Below are positions 51,902-59,702 of a DNA stretch of 64,000 nt, one piece after another. The notes beneath the pieces are model-generated. The model had not been told where the DNA came from, did no database searches, and saw nothing but the letters and a program-made list of their open reading frames with translations. The DNA comes from Chitinophaga arvensicola (GTDB lineage: Bacteria > Bacteroidota > Bacteroidia > Chitinophagales > Chitinophagaceae), in assembly GCF_900110835.1 (NCBI RefSeq), contig NZ_FOJG01000001.1:3069499-3133498 (forward strand), read 5' to 3'. Every line of letters begins with the position of its first letter. The first letter of the stretch is position 1. The position numbers were made by a program, and so were the translations under genes.

Positions 51902-54373
51902 TTATAACCTTCCGCCTCCTTCTTTAGGCTTTTCTTCTTCGGGTTTCTCTTCTTCTTCCTGCGGTTTCTTTTTCTTGAAGAGGTTAGGATCCATTTTGCC
52001 AAAGCGGTACCGTATATTCAGACGGATAAAGCGCGTGGCCCTTTTCCGGTCGTAGTCCTGGATAAAGGTAGCTGTTTCGTAGTGGGAACTGAACTGTTGT
52101 GTATTCAGCAGATCCGATACGTTCAGCGCTACTACCAGTGCTTTGGTTTTCAGGAACTCCTTGCGTATTCCCAGATCCATGCCGTTCATGGCCTTAAACG
52201 TTCCCTGCGGCTGGATGCGTGGTGAGCGGAAATGCCCGCCTAATTCAATACTAAACTTGCCGGGTAAACGAAATTGGGTGTTTCCGTTCAGGCCATAGCT
52301 GAAGTTTTCGTTATTTACCGCAATACTCGTCAGTTTGCTGTATTCTATGTTCAGGTTCGCCCAGATCTTCCACCATTTAGTGAGATTCAGGCTATACGAC
52401 ACATTACCGCCCATATTCTGCTGGGTGGCCAGGTTCATGGGTTTGGTGGTGGTAACGCCGGAAATAGTGTCCAGGGTACTGATACGATCGATGTTGTCGT
52501 TTGTTTGCGCGTAGTAGGTACTGGTACTCAGGTAATTATTGGATTTGGGATAATACACGGAGTAGCTCAGTTCAAACTTATTCGACAGCGCCGGTTGCAG
52601 TTCCGGGTTACCTACCCGGATGTTTTGCGGATCGGAGTTATTGATATACGGTAGTAACTGATCAAAATTAGGCCGGTCTATACGCGTGGAATAGTTGAAT
52701 ACCAGGCTCTGGTTCTGGTTCTTCGGCATGTTGTATTTCAGGAACACGCTGGGAAACAGGTTAAAGAAGCGGTTATTCACCGTGGTGTCTTTCGTGAAGG
52801 AATAGCCTTTTAACTGCGACTGCTCGGCACGGACGCCCACCTGGTAGCCAAGGTTACCGAGTGCGTTGGCGTAATTCACATATCCTGCATAAATATCTTC
52901 TTCATAGTTATACTGGTTGGAGAGATCCGGACTGATCATGTAATCCTTTTGGTTCCAGTCGTACAGCGTGGCAATATAGTCGTTGTCGATATGGCGCAGC
53001 GTGGCTTTCACACCGGCTTCCAGCTTACCTTTCTTCCCCATGGGAGAAGTATAGTCGGATTGTATATTCCAGAAGCGGTTACCATTATTCCCTTTGTTGC
53101 TTTGCCTGTCGGCATTCGGTAGGGTATCTACCCCGGCGTAGTGGTATTGGGTATTATAGTCGCTTCCGCTGTTGCTGCCATTTTTGCTGTAGCTGGCGTA
53201 AGCGGTCAGCTCCTGGTTGGGCTTGTCGAAAGTGCGTTTGTAGCTGATGTTGGTGTTATTGTTATTGCTGTTATTGAAACTGCTGTTGTTCCGGTCGCCA
53301 TGGCGTAGCGACTCCCTTTTCTGATCCATGTAATCCAGCAGGATGTTGTCTCCATTATGGTTGTTATTGAAATTCAGCCCCTGGGAGATGGTGAAGGTAT
53401 TGTGATCATCCAGGAAGTAATCAAATCCCAGGCGTGCACCGTTGTTGGTATTCCTGTTTTCGTTTTTACTTTTCTGGGAGAAGAACCAGGTATTGCTGCT
53501 ATCTGCGATGAGGTTCTGGCGTGTGCTGTTACCACTGCCATTTACCTGTTCGTAACGGCCATTATAGTTACCGAAGAAATTAAAGCGTTTCAGGCGGAGG
53601 CTGGCATTGGCGCTGCCGAAGCCTTCTCCACGGGTGGCACCGCCTACATTGAACATCACGTTGTAACCGATGGCTTTGTCTTTTTTCAGTACGATGTTGA
53701 TAATACCACCGCTACCGTTTGCTTCAAATTTGGCAGAGGGATTATTGATCACTTCCACCCGGTCGATGCTTTCTGCGGGAATCATCTGCAGCGCTGTTTT
53801 GGCATCTCCGAAGGGAGAGGGCTTACCATCCACATAAATGGTCACGCTTTTACCACGTAGCGTGATGTTATCATCGATATCCACATCTACACTTGGAATA
53901 TTTTTCAGTATATCCGTTCCCGTACCACCTTCCGCATTGATCATGTTGCCGGCGTCAAATACCTGCCGGTCTATCTGCATGGAGAAGGCGGGTTTTTCTG
54001 CTTTGATTTCTACCGCGTTTAATACTTTTCCTGCCGACTGGAGGCCGAGTACGCCGGCGAAGGTATTTTTCCCTTCGGTTACGCGTACTGCTTTTTCCAG
54101 CTTCTCATAACCCATGAAGGTAATGCGTACTACATAGATGCCGGGAATAATATTATTGAGTGAAAAAAGTCCTGCCGGTGTGGTATACGCACCTGTTACC
54201 ATAGAAGAATCTTCCTGTTTCAGTAATACAACAGAAGCATATTCGATAGGTTTATGAGTAACAATATCTGTTACCTTACCTGTAACTTTCAGAGAAGTGG
54301 GGATGGGCGTTTGTGCGTTGACGTTATATGACGCAACAAACAACACGACCATGAGTGAGAAAAAATTTCGCAT
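51902..54373 (-). CDS. Outer-membrane beta-barrel family protein (TonB-receptor-like), paralogue 1
   Basis: From the ATG at 54373 the product is 823 aa with signal peptide MRNFFSLMVVLFVASYNVNAQ. A carboxypeptidase-like domain (VTGKVTDIVTHKPIEYASVV) is followed by a plug (VLNAVEIKAEKPAFSMQIDR, FEANGSGGIINIVLKKDKA) and a barrel of the PF14905 type, ending in LNIRYRFGK. The C-terminal 28 residues are Lys/Glu/Pro-rich. Its closest visible relative is the next gene, 168 bp away, with the same domain order. Such proteins are TonB-coupled, but their ligands are unknown. Confidence 0.9.
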   Translation of the reverse strand: MRNFFSLMVVLFVASYNVNAQTPIPTSLKVTGKVTDIVTHKPIEYASVVLLKQEDSSMVTGAYTTPAGLFSLNNIIPGIYVVRITFMGYEKLEKAVRVTEGKNTFAGVLGLQSAGKVLNAVEIKAEKPAFSMQIDRQVFDAGNMINAEGGTGTDILKNIPSVDVDIDDNITLRGKSVTIYVDGKPSPFGDAKTALQMIPAESIDRVEVINNPSAKFEANGSGGIINIVLKKDKAIGYNVMFNVGGATRGEGFGSANASLRLKRFNFFGNYNGRYEQVNGSGNSTRQNLIADSSNTWFFSQKSKNENRNTNNGARLGFDYFLDDHNTFTISQGLNFNNNHNGDNILLDYMDQKRESLRHGDRNNSSFNNSNNNNTNISYKRTFDKPNQELTAYASYSKNGSNSGSDYNTQYHYAGVDTLPNADRQSNKGNNGNRFWNIQSDYTSPMGKKGKLEAGVKATLRHIDNDYIATLYDWNQKDYMISPDLSNQYNYEEDIYAGYVNYANALGNLGYQVGVRAEQSQLKGYSFTKDTTVNNRFFNLFPSVFLKYNMPKNQNQSLVFNYSTRIDRPNFDQLLPYINNSDPQNIRVGNPELQPALSNKFELSYSVYYPKSNNYLSTSTYYAQTNDNIDRISTLDTISGVTTTKPMNLATQQNMGGNVSYSLNLTKWWKIWANLNIEYSKLTSIAVNNENFSYGLNGNTQFRLPGKFSIELGGHFRSPRIQPQGTFKAMNGMDLGIRKEFLKTKALVVALNVSDLLNTQQFSSHYETATFIQDYDRKRATRFIRLNIRYRFGKMDPNLFKKKKPQEEEEKPEEEKPKEGGGRL

Positions 54374-54466
54374 GCGTGGATTTAGCAACTTTAATAATGA
54401 TACAACAACACTATAAAAGTAATAGGCGTATGCTTAAACGTTCACGAAATATGATGAGTGGTAGCT

Positions 54467-54510
54467 AAAAAAACATGGCCGGCAGAGTGCTGTAGCACTA
54501 CTAACCGGCC
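54467..54510 (-). terminator. Terminator between the two barrel genes
   Basis: A GGCCGG/CCGGCC stem encloses an inner AGTGC/GCACT hairpin (54477-54510), followed on the minus strand by ATG and seven T residues. The two paralogues are therefore likely separate transcripts. Confidence 0.8.
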
Positions 54511-54541
54511 TGTGGTTTGCATTCACCTTCTTTAGTATCGT

Positions 54542-57112
54542 TTAGAAACTCTGCATGGGATCACCCATCTGCTGGTCGTTTCCGCTATCTCTCTTTTTCT
54601 TTTTAAACAGGGAAGCATCGAATTTTCCGAAGCGGTAGCTGAAGTTAAGTTTCAGTACTCTCGACTCACGTTTACGGATATAGTCCTGCGCAAACTCCGG
54701 AGATGCCTGGTTTAACTCATACTGGCGGGTATTGAAGATATCCGATAGGCTGAGTGTAACCGACGCGGCCTTGCTTTTCAGGAAGTCTTTTTTTACTGCC
54801 ACATCTACCGTACTGAAGCCTTTGATAGTGCCGAGTGCGGAAGAAGGGATCTGGTTGAATCCGCCGCCGCCACCACCACGGCCGCCACCACCGCTGGAGG
54901 CTGGCAGTGCAATCGTAGGCGCCTGGTAAGTGGCATTTACCTGCACGGTGAAGTTGGCTGGCAATTTTGTTTCTGAATTTATTTTAGCAAACCAGCTGAA
55001 ACCATTGTTATCATAGTTTTGACCATTAGCGTTTACTTTCATATCTGTCTGATAGAAGTTCACGTTACTGGTAAGATCCCATCCTTTCACGATCTGGTTT
55101 TTCATGGTCAGTTCCGCGCCATAGGAATTGCTTCTGTTGGCGTTGATAAACTGTGTCAGCAGTGTATCTGCACCGATGGGCGTGCTGATGGTGGAAATCA
55201 TGTTATTGGTATTCCTGAAATATACACTACCGAGGAAGTTATTGTTGCCCCAGTTTTTTACATAGGAAAACTCAAAGCTGTTGGTGTATTCCGGTTTCAG
55301 GTTAGGATTCCCTTCGCGCTGATTCTGCGGATCACTGTAATCGCGGTAAGGAATCAGCTGGAAGAAGTTAGGCCGGTTTACCCTGCGTGAATAGTTCAGC
55401 TGCAGTTCCTGGTCGTGTTTTAATTTCTGGGAGAGGAAGAGGCTGGGATATAATCCTGGTACCGCTTTCGTCGGCTTGTACTTTGTTCCTCCATTTTCTC
55501 CTGCATACACATATTGTTCTACGCGTAATCCTGCCTGATAGCCGAAGTTACCGATGGTATTGGCGAAGTTGGCGTAGCCGGCGTATATTTCTTCGTTGTA
55601 TTTGTAGTTGTTCGACAGCAGCGGGTTGTTGACAAACGCACCACTGATGGTATCTTTATCGTACACGTTATACAAGCTGGTATAATCCCGCAAAGTGGCT
55701 TTGGCGCCTACTTCCAGCTTACCGTTCTTTCCGATGGGATTGGTGTAATCTGTCTGGAAAGTGACGAAAGTGGTTTTGCCGGAAGTGGTATTGTTTTGCA
55801 GCAGCGATTGTCCCAAAGGCTGTCCCAGTGCGTTTTGCGCCTGGGTGATATAATCACCGTTGCGGCTGTTGTTGCTCTTGTTATAGTTTACATCAGCTGT
55901 CCATTCCTGGTTGGGTTTGGCAAAGGTATGTTTGAAACTGAGTGCTGTGGTGTAGTTACGGAAGCTGAAATCGTTATTGTTCAAACGATTACTGAGGCCG
56001 GTCACTGCATGTGTTTTATCGGAGAAGGTGCTGAGCAGGTCTTCGTTATTTTTGAAATCTCCGGCCACGATATTTTGTGAGAGGGAGATGGTATTGCGGT
56101 TGTCGAGCATGTAATCAAGGCCGAAGCGTCCGAACTGGAACAGTGGTTTACTGGTACTGTTACTGTTCTGGAAGAGGTAGCTGGTATCTGATTTGGTACC
56201 GTTGCGGAAATTGCTTCTGCTGGTGGTACCATCTGCCCAGTTTTGGTTGGCGTTGATGTTATAGTTGGCAAATACGTTGAACTTACCCTGACGGATATTG
56301 ATGTTACCGCCGCCATTGTATTTGTTGCCGGTACCGATACCCGCGTTTACGGCGCCATTGAAGCCGGCTTTGCGGTTTTTCTTCAACACAATATTCAGAA
56401 TGCCGGACATTCCTTCTGCGTCATATTTCGCAGATGGATTGGTGACCAGTTCAATACTTTCAATGGCATCTGCCGGAATCTGATCCAGGGTGAGGGTAGA
56501 AGGTTTTCCATCTACAAAAATGTTGGGAGAAGCATTACGTACGGTCACGTTACCATCGAGGTCCACATTTACAGATGGTACGCTTTTCAGTACGTCCTGT
56601 GCGGTACCGCCAACGCTGCTGAGATTTCTGTCTACGTTAAATATTTTCTTATCGATACCCATGGCAAAAGCACTTTTCTGCCCGGTGATCTCTACGCTTT
56701 GCAGGGTTTTTACATTCTGCTGCATTTTGATGTTACCAAGATCCTGATCGGTTGTTTGCGGGGTAATCAATACCTTCTTTTGCATGGAGGTATAGCCCAT
56801 AAAATTGACCCGTAATATCACCGGGCCAAAGGGGAGGTTTTCCAGGCTGAAATCACCGTTGGATTTGGTGAGCATGCCGGTTACCAGTGAAGAATCTTTT
56901 TGTCTTAATAAGGTAACGGAGGCATATTCAATACCCTTTCCGGTTTTGGCATCCACCAGTTTGCCGTATAGATGGCCGATCTGGGGCATGTTTGGCCTTC
57001 CGTTTTGTCCTTGTCCCTGTCCCTGCCTGGGAGCCGTTGATCCGGGCGCCTGTGCGGAGGTGTGTACCTGCCACAGGAGTATACCAGCAAGTACTGCGTA
57101 GCATTTCTTCAT
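54542..57112 (-). CDS. Outer-membrane beta-barrel family protein (TonB-receptor-like), paralogue 2
   Basis: This 856-aa protein has signal peptide MKKCYAVLAGILLWQVHTSAQ and then a Gln/Gly/Pro-rich spacer. It follows the same layout as its neighbour: carboxypeptidase-like domain (HLYGKLVDAKTGKGIEYASV), plug (YDAEGMSGILNIVLKKNRKAG) and PF14905-type barrel ending in LNFSYRFGKFD. A loop holds ten Gly residues within SSGGGGRGGGGGGFNQ, encoded by a GGC/GGT simple repeat near 54855-54895. A -7 box TACATTTG lies at 57153-57160. It is a duplication partner of the gene at 51902; its role is not known. Confidence 0.9.
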   Translation of the reverse strand: MKKCYAVLAGILLWQVHTSAQAPGSTAPRQGQGQGQNGRPNMPQIGHLYGKLVDAKTGKGIEYASVTLLRQKDSSLVTGMLTKSNGDFSLENLPFGPVILRVNFMGYTSMQKKVLITPQTTDQDLGNIKMQQNVKTLQSVEITGQKSAFAMGIDKKIFNVDRNLSSVGGTAQDVLKSVPSVNVDLDGNVTVRNASPNIFVDGKPSTLTLDQIPADAIESIELVTNPSAKYDAEGMSGILNIVLKKNRKAGFNGAVNAGIGTGNKYNGGGNINIRQGKFNVFANYNINANQNWADGTTSRSNFRNGTKSDTSYLFQNSNSTSKPLFQFGRFGLDYMLDNRNTISLSQNIVAGDFKNNEDLLSTFSDKTHAVTGLSNRLNNNDFSFRNYTTALSFKHTFAKPNQEWTADVNYNKSNNSRNGDYITQAQNALGQPLGQSLLQNNTTSGKTTFVTFQTDYTNPIGKNGKLEVGAKATLRDYTSLYNVYDKDTISGAFVNNPLLSNNYKYNEEIYAGYANFANTIGNFGYQAGLRVEQYVYAGENGGTKYKPTKAVPGLYPSLFLSQKLKHDQELQLNYSRRVNRPNFFQLIPYRDYSDPQNQREGNPNLKPEYTNSFEFSYVKNWGNNNFLGSVYFRNTNNMISTISTPIGADTLLTQFINANRSNSYGAELTMKNQIVKGWDLTSNVNFYQTDMKVNANGQNYDNNGFSWFAKINSETKLPANFTVQVNATYQAPTIALPASSGGGGRGGGGGGFNQIPSSALGTIKGFSTVDVAVKKDFLKSKAASVTLSLSDIFNTRQYELNQASPEFAQDYIRKRESRVLKLNFSYRFGKFDASLFKKKKRDSGNDQQMGDPMQSF

Positions 57113-57152
57113 CCTTATTGTTTTTTATCCGGACTTTCTTCTCAGATAAGGA

Positions 57153-57160
57153 CAAATGTA
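57153..57160 (-). promoter_or_regulatory. -7 box TACATTTG of the second barrel gene
   Basis: This perfect TAnnTTTG lies 40 bases ahead of the ATG at 57112. No -33 TTG is visible at the expected spacing. Confidence 0.35.
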
Positions 57161-57271
57161 TCGGGGTACTGGTATGAATGGTTTGAGATTGTGATGAGTG
57201 GAATGATTCCCCGCAGGAAATCGCAAAAATGAGCGCTAAGAGGTCTTAACAGTAGTTAACAGAGTTGACTT

Positions 57272-57865
57272 TTAACCGTTTAAGAGGGAGATGCCCATAC
57301 AAATTAATCCGGTAATCAATCCGCTGATGGCGCCGAGTAATTTGAAACTGCGTAGTTCTTTCCGGAGCAGGTCCTGGGTAATGGTTTCCAGTTGTGCTGC
57401 GGAGATGCCGGTAATTTTTTGTGCCACCAGGTGCTCCAGGTTCAGGTCCTGTGCTACATTATCGAGGTATTGACGGATCAGGACGGGGAACAGGGTATCC
57501 AATTCCGCCACCAGGTGTGTTTTGATCTGGTTCACGATGCTATCGCCGATAAACATGGAGAGTACCGGCATCGCTTTGGGAAGTCTCTCCCGTAAAAAAC
57601 TATCCAGGTGCGTTTCTACCAATGGAATGATCTTTTGCACCTGTGCCGGATCAGCGAGTTTGTTTTTAATATCTTCCAGGGAGAATTGTTTTGCTACCAG
57701 TGTACCGATGCTGCGGGCGAGTTGCGGTTGTTTTTTGGGGAATAGTCCCTGTAAAGTGATAAAACCGAGTTTTACGGGTTGATAGGGGCGGAACAGCAGG
57801 TTAACAGCGAGGCTATTGAGTAGCCATCCAATGACAGCAGCAATGAGGGGGAGAAAAAATATCAT
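57272..57865 (-). CDS. DUF445-family membrane-associated protein
   Basis: This 197-aa protein starts with a hydrophobic segment (FLPLIAAVIGWLLNSLAVNL), continues with the family motif FRPYQPVKLGFITLQGLFPKK and amphipathic helices (KNKLADPAQVQKII), and ends in a second hydrophobic helix. It matches DUF445/YheB-like proteins, which are predicted membrane-bound with no known function. It is monocistronic, with a -7 box at 57884. Confidence 0.85.
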   Translation of the reverse strand: MIFFLPLIAAVIGWLLNSLAVNLLFRPYQPVKLGFITLQGLFPKKQPQLARSIGTLVAKQFSLEDIKNKLADPAQVQKIIPLVETHLDSFLRERLPKAMPVLSMFIGDSIVNQIKTHLVAELDTLFPVLIRQYLDNVAQDLNLEHLVAQKITGISAAQLETITQDLLRKELRSFKLLGAISGLITGLICMGISLLNG

Positions 57866-57883
57866 GGAATGAATTGATTTTCA

Positions 57884-57891
57884 CAAATGTA
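57884..57891 (-). promoter_or_regulatory. -7 box TACATTTG of the DUF445 gene
   Basis: This perfect TAnnTTTG lies 18 bases before the ATG at 57865. The same box sequence precedes the second barrel gene and the GCS2 gene. Confidence 0.35.
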
Positions 57892-57932
57892 GAAATTCGG
57901 GGCGCAAAAATTAAATGGTTTTTTGAAAGTGT

Positions 57933-58574
57933 TTACATCTCTGTGAACGTTCCTTGCTTAAATAAATCGGGGAGTCCTTTGCTGAACCATTGCGGTATTT
58001 CTGTAGGGGAGATGTGAAAGACCAGCGTATTTCCTTTTTTTGTTGCAAGATGTAATACCAGCTCTTCAGAAGAATCAAGAATAATTAGTTCATCTATCAG
58101 ATCAAAATGTTGATTTAGTTTATAAAGATTGCCATAGTAATTTTTTTCAATTTCGTATATAGGTACGTTATGCCCTCCATTCATTGCGCGTTTAAAAACT
58201 CTATCCTGGGAAACTTCGAGAGTTGCTAATCCCATAAACAGCATATTTACCTGGTAACCTGCTTTTTTAAACAGACCAATTAATGTCCAGCTTTCTTCTT
58301 CTGTGAAATGTCCCTCGTATACAAAATCCTCATTTTGTGCAAGGGCTGATTTATATTGTGTTTCGAATGTTTTATCCACGAATTCATCTGCCAACTTCCC
58401 GGCTTCCTTATAAGAGCAACGTAGTTGGTTACGGAATTCCAGTTGTTTGACTGATTTTAGTTTATCGCCGTCAAAAGGTGCATGTTTATCAATTAATGCC
58501 GTGGGTAACAAATCGGGGCCTGCAGAGGATTTACCTGCTCCATTGGAGCCAGCAATGATATATAGCGTTGGCAC
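57933..58574 (-). CDS. Zeta-toxin-like P-loop kinase
   Basis: This 213-aa protein has Walker A AGSNGAGKSS (8-17), an early Asp/Gly region (HAPFDGDKLKSV) and a later Arg in DRVFKRAMNGGHNVP, the layout of zeta-toxin/AAA-type kinases that phosphorylate UDP-sugar precursors or other small molecules. No antitoxin-like fusion is present. It begins 5 bp after an 83-aa gene, so the two form a bicistron. The region looks more AT-rich than its neighbours, which hints at transfer. It could instead be a benign kinase of this fold. Confidence 0.75.
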   Translation of the reverse strand: MPTLYIIAGSNGAGKSSAGPDLLPTALIDKHAPFDGDKLKSVKQLEFRNQLRCSYKEAGKLADEFVDKTFETQYKSALAQNEDFVYEGHFTEEESWTLIGLFKKAGYQVNMLFMGLATLEVSQDRVFKRAMNGGHNVPIYEIEKNYYGNLYKLNQHFDLIDELIILDSSEELVLHLATKKGNTLVFHISPTEIPQWFSKGLPDLFKQGTFTEM

Positions 58575-58579
58575 TTGCT

Positions 58580-58831
58580 TTATTTGGAGTTAAGTCTGCT
58601 TCTGATCTGATCTGCCTGTTGTTTTGTCAATTCGCTTTCAATAACGAAATCATTCAGCTTTCGGGAAACGGATACAATTTTGATCTTTCCATCAGGATAT
58701 TCCATATAATATTTACCGACTGGAAGATTTTTATTATAAATCATAAAGGGATTACCCTGTTGTAGGGTTTCGTTTCGAAGCTTCTTAACAGCTGTCTGCG
58801 CTCTTTTTTCTATGTCTGTCAATGGCCTCAT
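58580..58831 (-). CDS. Small partner protein of the zeta-like gene (possible antitoxin)
   Basis: This 83-aa protein is charged and predicted helix-strand-helix (RPLTDIEKRAQTAVKKLRNE, then KYYMEYPDGKIKIVSVSRKL, then ELTKQQADQIRSRLNSK). It does not look like the helical epsilon antitoxin. Its stop is 5 bp before the kinase start. Position and size fit an antitoxin, but no homology supports it. Similar small genes often precede zeta-like genes in Bacteroidota, as far as I know. Confidence 0.6.
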   Translation of the reverse strand: MRPLTDIEKRAQTAVKKLRNETLQQGNPFMIYNKNLPVGKYYMEYPDGKIKIVSVSRKLNDFVIESELTKQQADQIRSRLNSK

Positions 58832-58892
58832 AGACTGAAATTTTTTATGTATTCAAATTTAAATAAAAGAAGCGAGACGTTCTGCTTACAAA

Positions 58893-58924
58893 TAAAAAAG
58901 GCTTCCTTTTACAGAAGCCTTTTC
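58893..58924 (-). terminator. Terminator of the downstream tRNA-His unit
   Basis: On the minus strand, AAAAGGCTTC/GAAGCCTTTT form a stem with an 8-base loop and a T-run. It lies 9 bp past the tRNA 3' end and is nearly identical to the one at 59147. Confidence 0.85.
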
Positions 58925-58933
58925 CCTTTTTAG

Positions 58934-59008
58934 GGTGATTGAGGGGTCTCGAACCCCCGACCCTCAGAACCACAATCTGATGCTCTAACCAACTGAGCTA
59001 CAACCACC
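58934..59008 (-). tRNA. tRNA-His (GTG), copy 1
   Basis: The minus strand folds as a cloverleaf: acceptor GTGGTTG/CAATCAC, D arm GCTC...GAGC, anticodon stem TCAGA/TCTGA with loop TTGTGGT (anticodon GTG), and T stem GGGGG/CCCCT. An extra G at -1 faces the discriminator C73, the tRNA-His identity element. CCA is not encoded. It has its own promoter at 59040-59069. Confidence 0.97.
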
Positions 59009-59039
59009 ATGTTCAACGGTTACCCCGTTTTTGGGAGTG

Positions 59040-59069
59040 CAAATATAAGAGAATCTTTTATTCCACCAA
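59040..59069 (-). promoter_or_regulatory. Promoter of tRNA-His copy 1
   Basis: -33 TTG (59069-59067), 19-bp spacer and -7 TATATTTG (59047-59040) followed by CACTCCC. The CACTCCC block is shared with the promoter of copy 2. Confidence 0.7.
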
Positions 59070-59146
59070 GAAATTTTTTGCGGGGTGGAAAAATCAGTTT
59101 AAACAGACGGGTGGGTATACCGAAATAATCCACACTTCCGGAAATA

Positions 59147-59177
59147 AAAAAAGGCTTCTTTTTACAGAAGCCTTTTT
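59147..59177 (-). terminator. Terminator of the upstream tRNA-His unit
   Basis: AAAAGGCTTCT/AGAAGCCTTTT pairs on the minus strand and ends in a T-run. It is a near copy of the terminator at 58893, so the whole transcription unit is duplicated. Confidence 0.85.
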
Positions 59178-59186
59178 TACTTTTTG

Positions 59187-59261
59187 GGTGATTGAAGGGT
59201 TTCGAACCCTCGACCCTCAGAACCACAATCTGATGCTCTAACCAACTGAGCTACAACCACC
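59187..59261 (-). tRNA. tRNA-His (GTG), copy 2
   Basis: It has the same cloverleaf as copy 1, with anticodon GTG, G-1 and C73. It differs at three positions, all in the T arm: stem pair 50:64 is A-T instead of G-C (compensated) and one T-loop base is A instead of G. CCA is not encoded. Confidence 0.97.
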
Positions 59262-59301
59262 GTTTTATCTTTATTTGTGTGTTATTCCGTTGTTGGGAGT
59301 G

Positions 59302-59333
59302 CAAAGATAAGCGAAACTATTTTTAAATTCCAA
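59302..59333 (-). promoter_or_regulatory. Promoter of tRNA-His copy 2
   Basis: -33 TTG (59333-59331), 21-bp spacer and -7 TATCTTTG (59309-59302) followed by CACTCCC, parallel to the promoter of copy 1. Confidence 0.65.
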
Positions 59334-59464
59334 ATACTTTGAATAAAAAAATTTCAACAGGTTATATATGGCACTTAGTATTCAAATGAATTGACAATCT
59401 GTTCATATTATCATCGGCTTCATTTGTTAATGTTCCGGGCAGTCATCATTAACAAGCACCTCTA

Positions 59465-59493
59465 TTGTTACTTCCGGAAAAGGTGTATCTTTG
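59465..59493 (+). promoter_or_regulatory. Promoter of the gene at 59703
   Basis: TTG (59465-59467), 18-bp spacer and TATCTTTG (59486-59493) followed by CGCA. Transcription would start about 200 bases before the ATG at 59703, giving an unusually long leader for this window. Confidence 0.6.
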
Positions 59494-59702
59494 CGCACTT
59501 TCCCATTCCATTCCCATTTTTATAATTGACTGATAATCAGTAGGATGTTATTTTATGGCATCACAGAGACCCCTGCTTTCAGGTGGTTTAATGCCGTTTA
59601 GTCCGGATTAGTTAACCAAGACAGGAAATATTTAACAGATTCCTTATTTCTACTATCTATCAGGAGAAAACTAAGTATTTAATATTTAATTGTATATACA
59701 TT

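Larger units (their letters stand above)
59262..59702. other. Intergenic region with divergent promoters and long leader
   Basis: The region holds the tRNA-His copy 2 promoter on the minus strand (59302-59333), the plus-strand promoter at 59465-59493 and a leader of about 200 bases for the gene at 59703. In that leader an 18-codon ORF (59555-59611) begins with ATG; whether it is translated is unknown. Confidence 0.55.
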
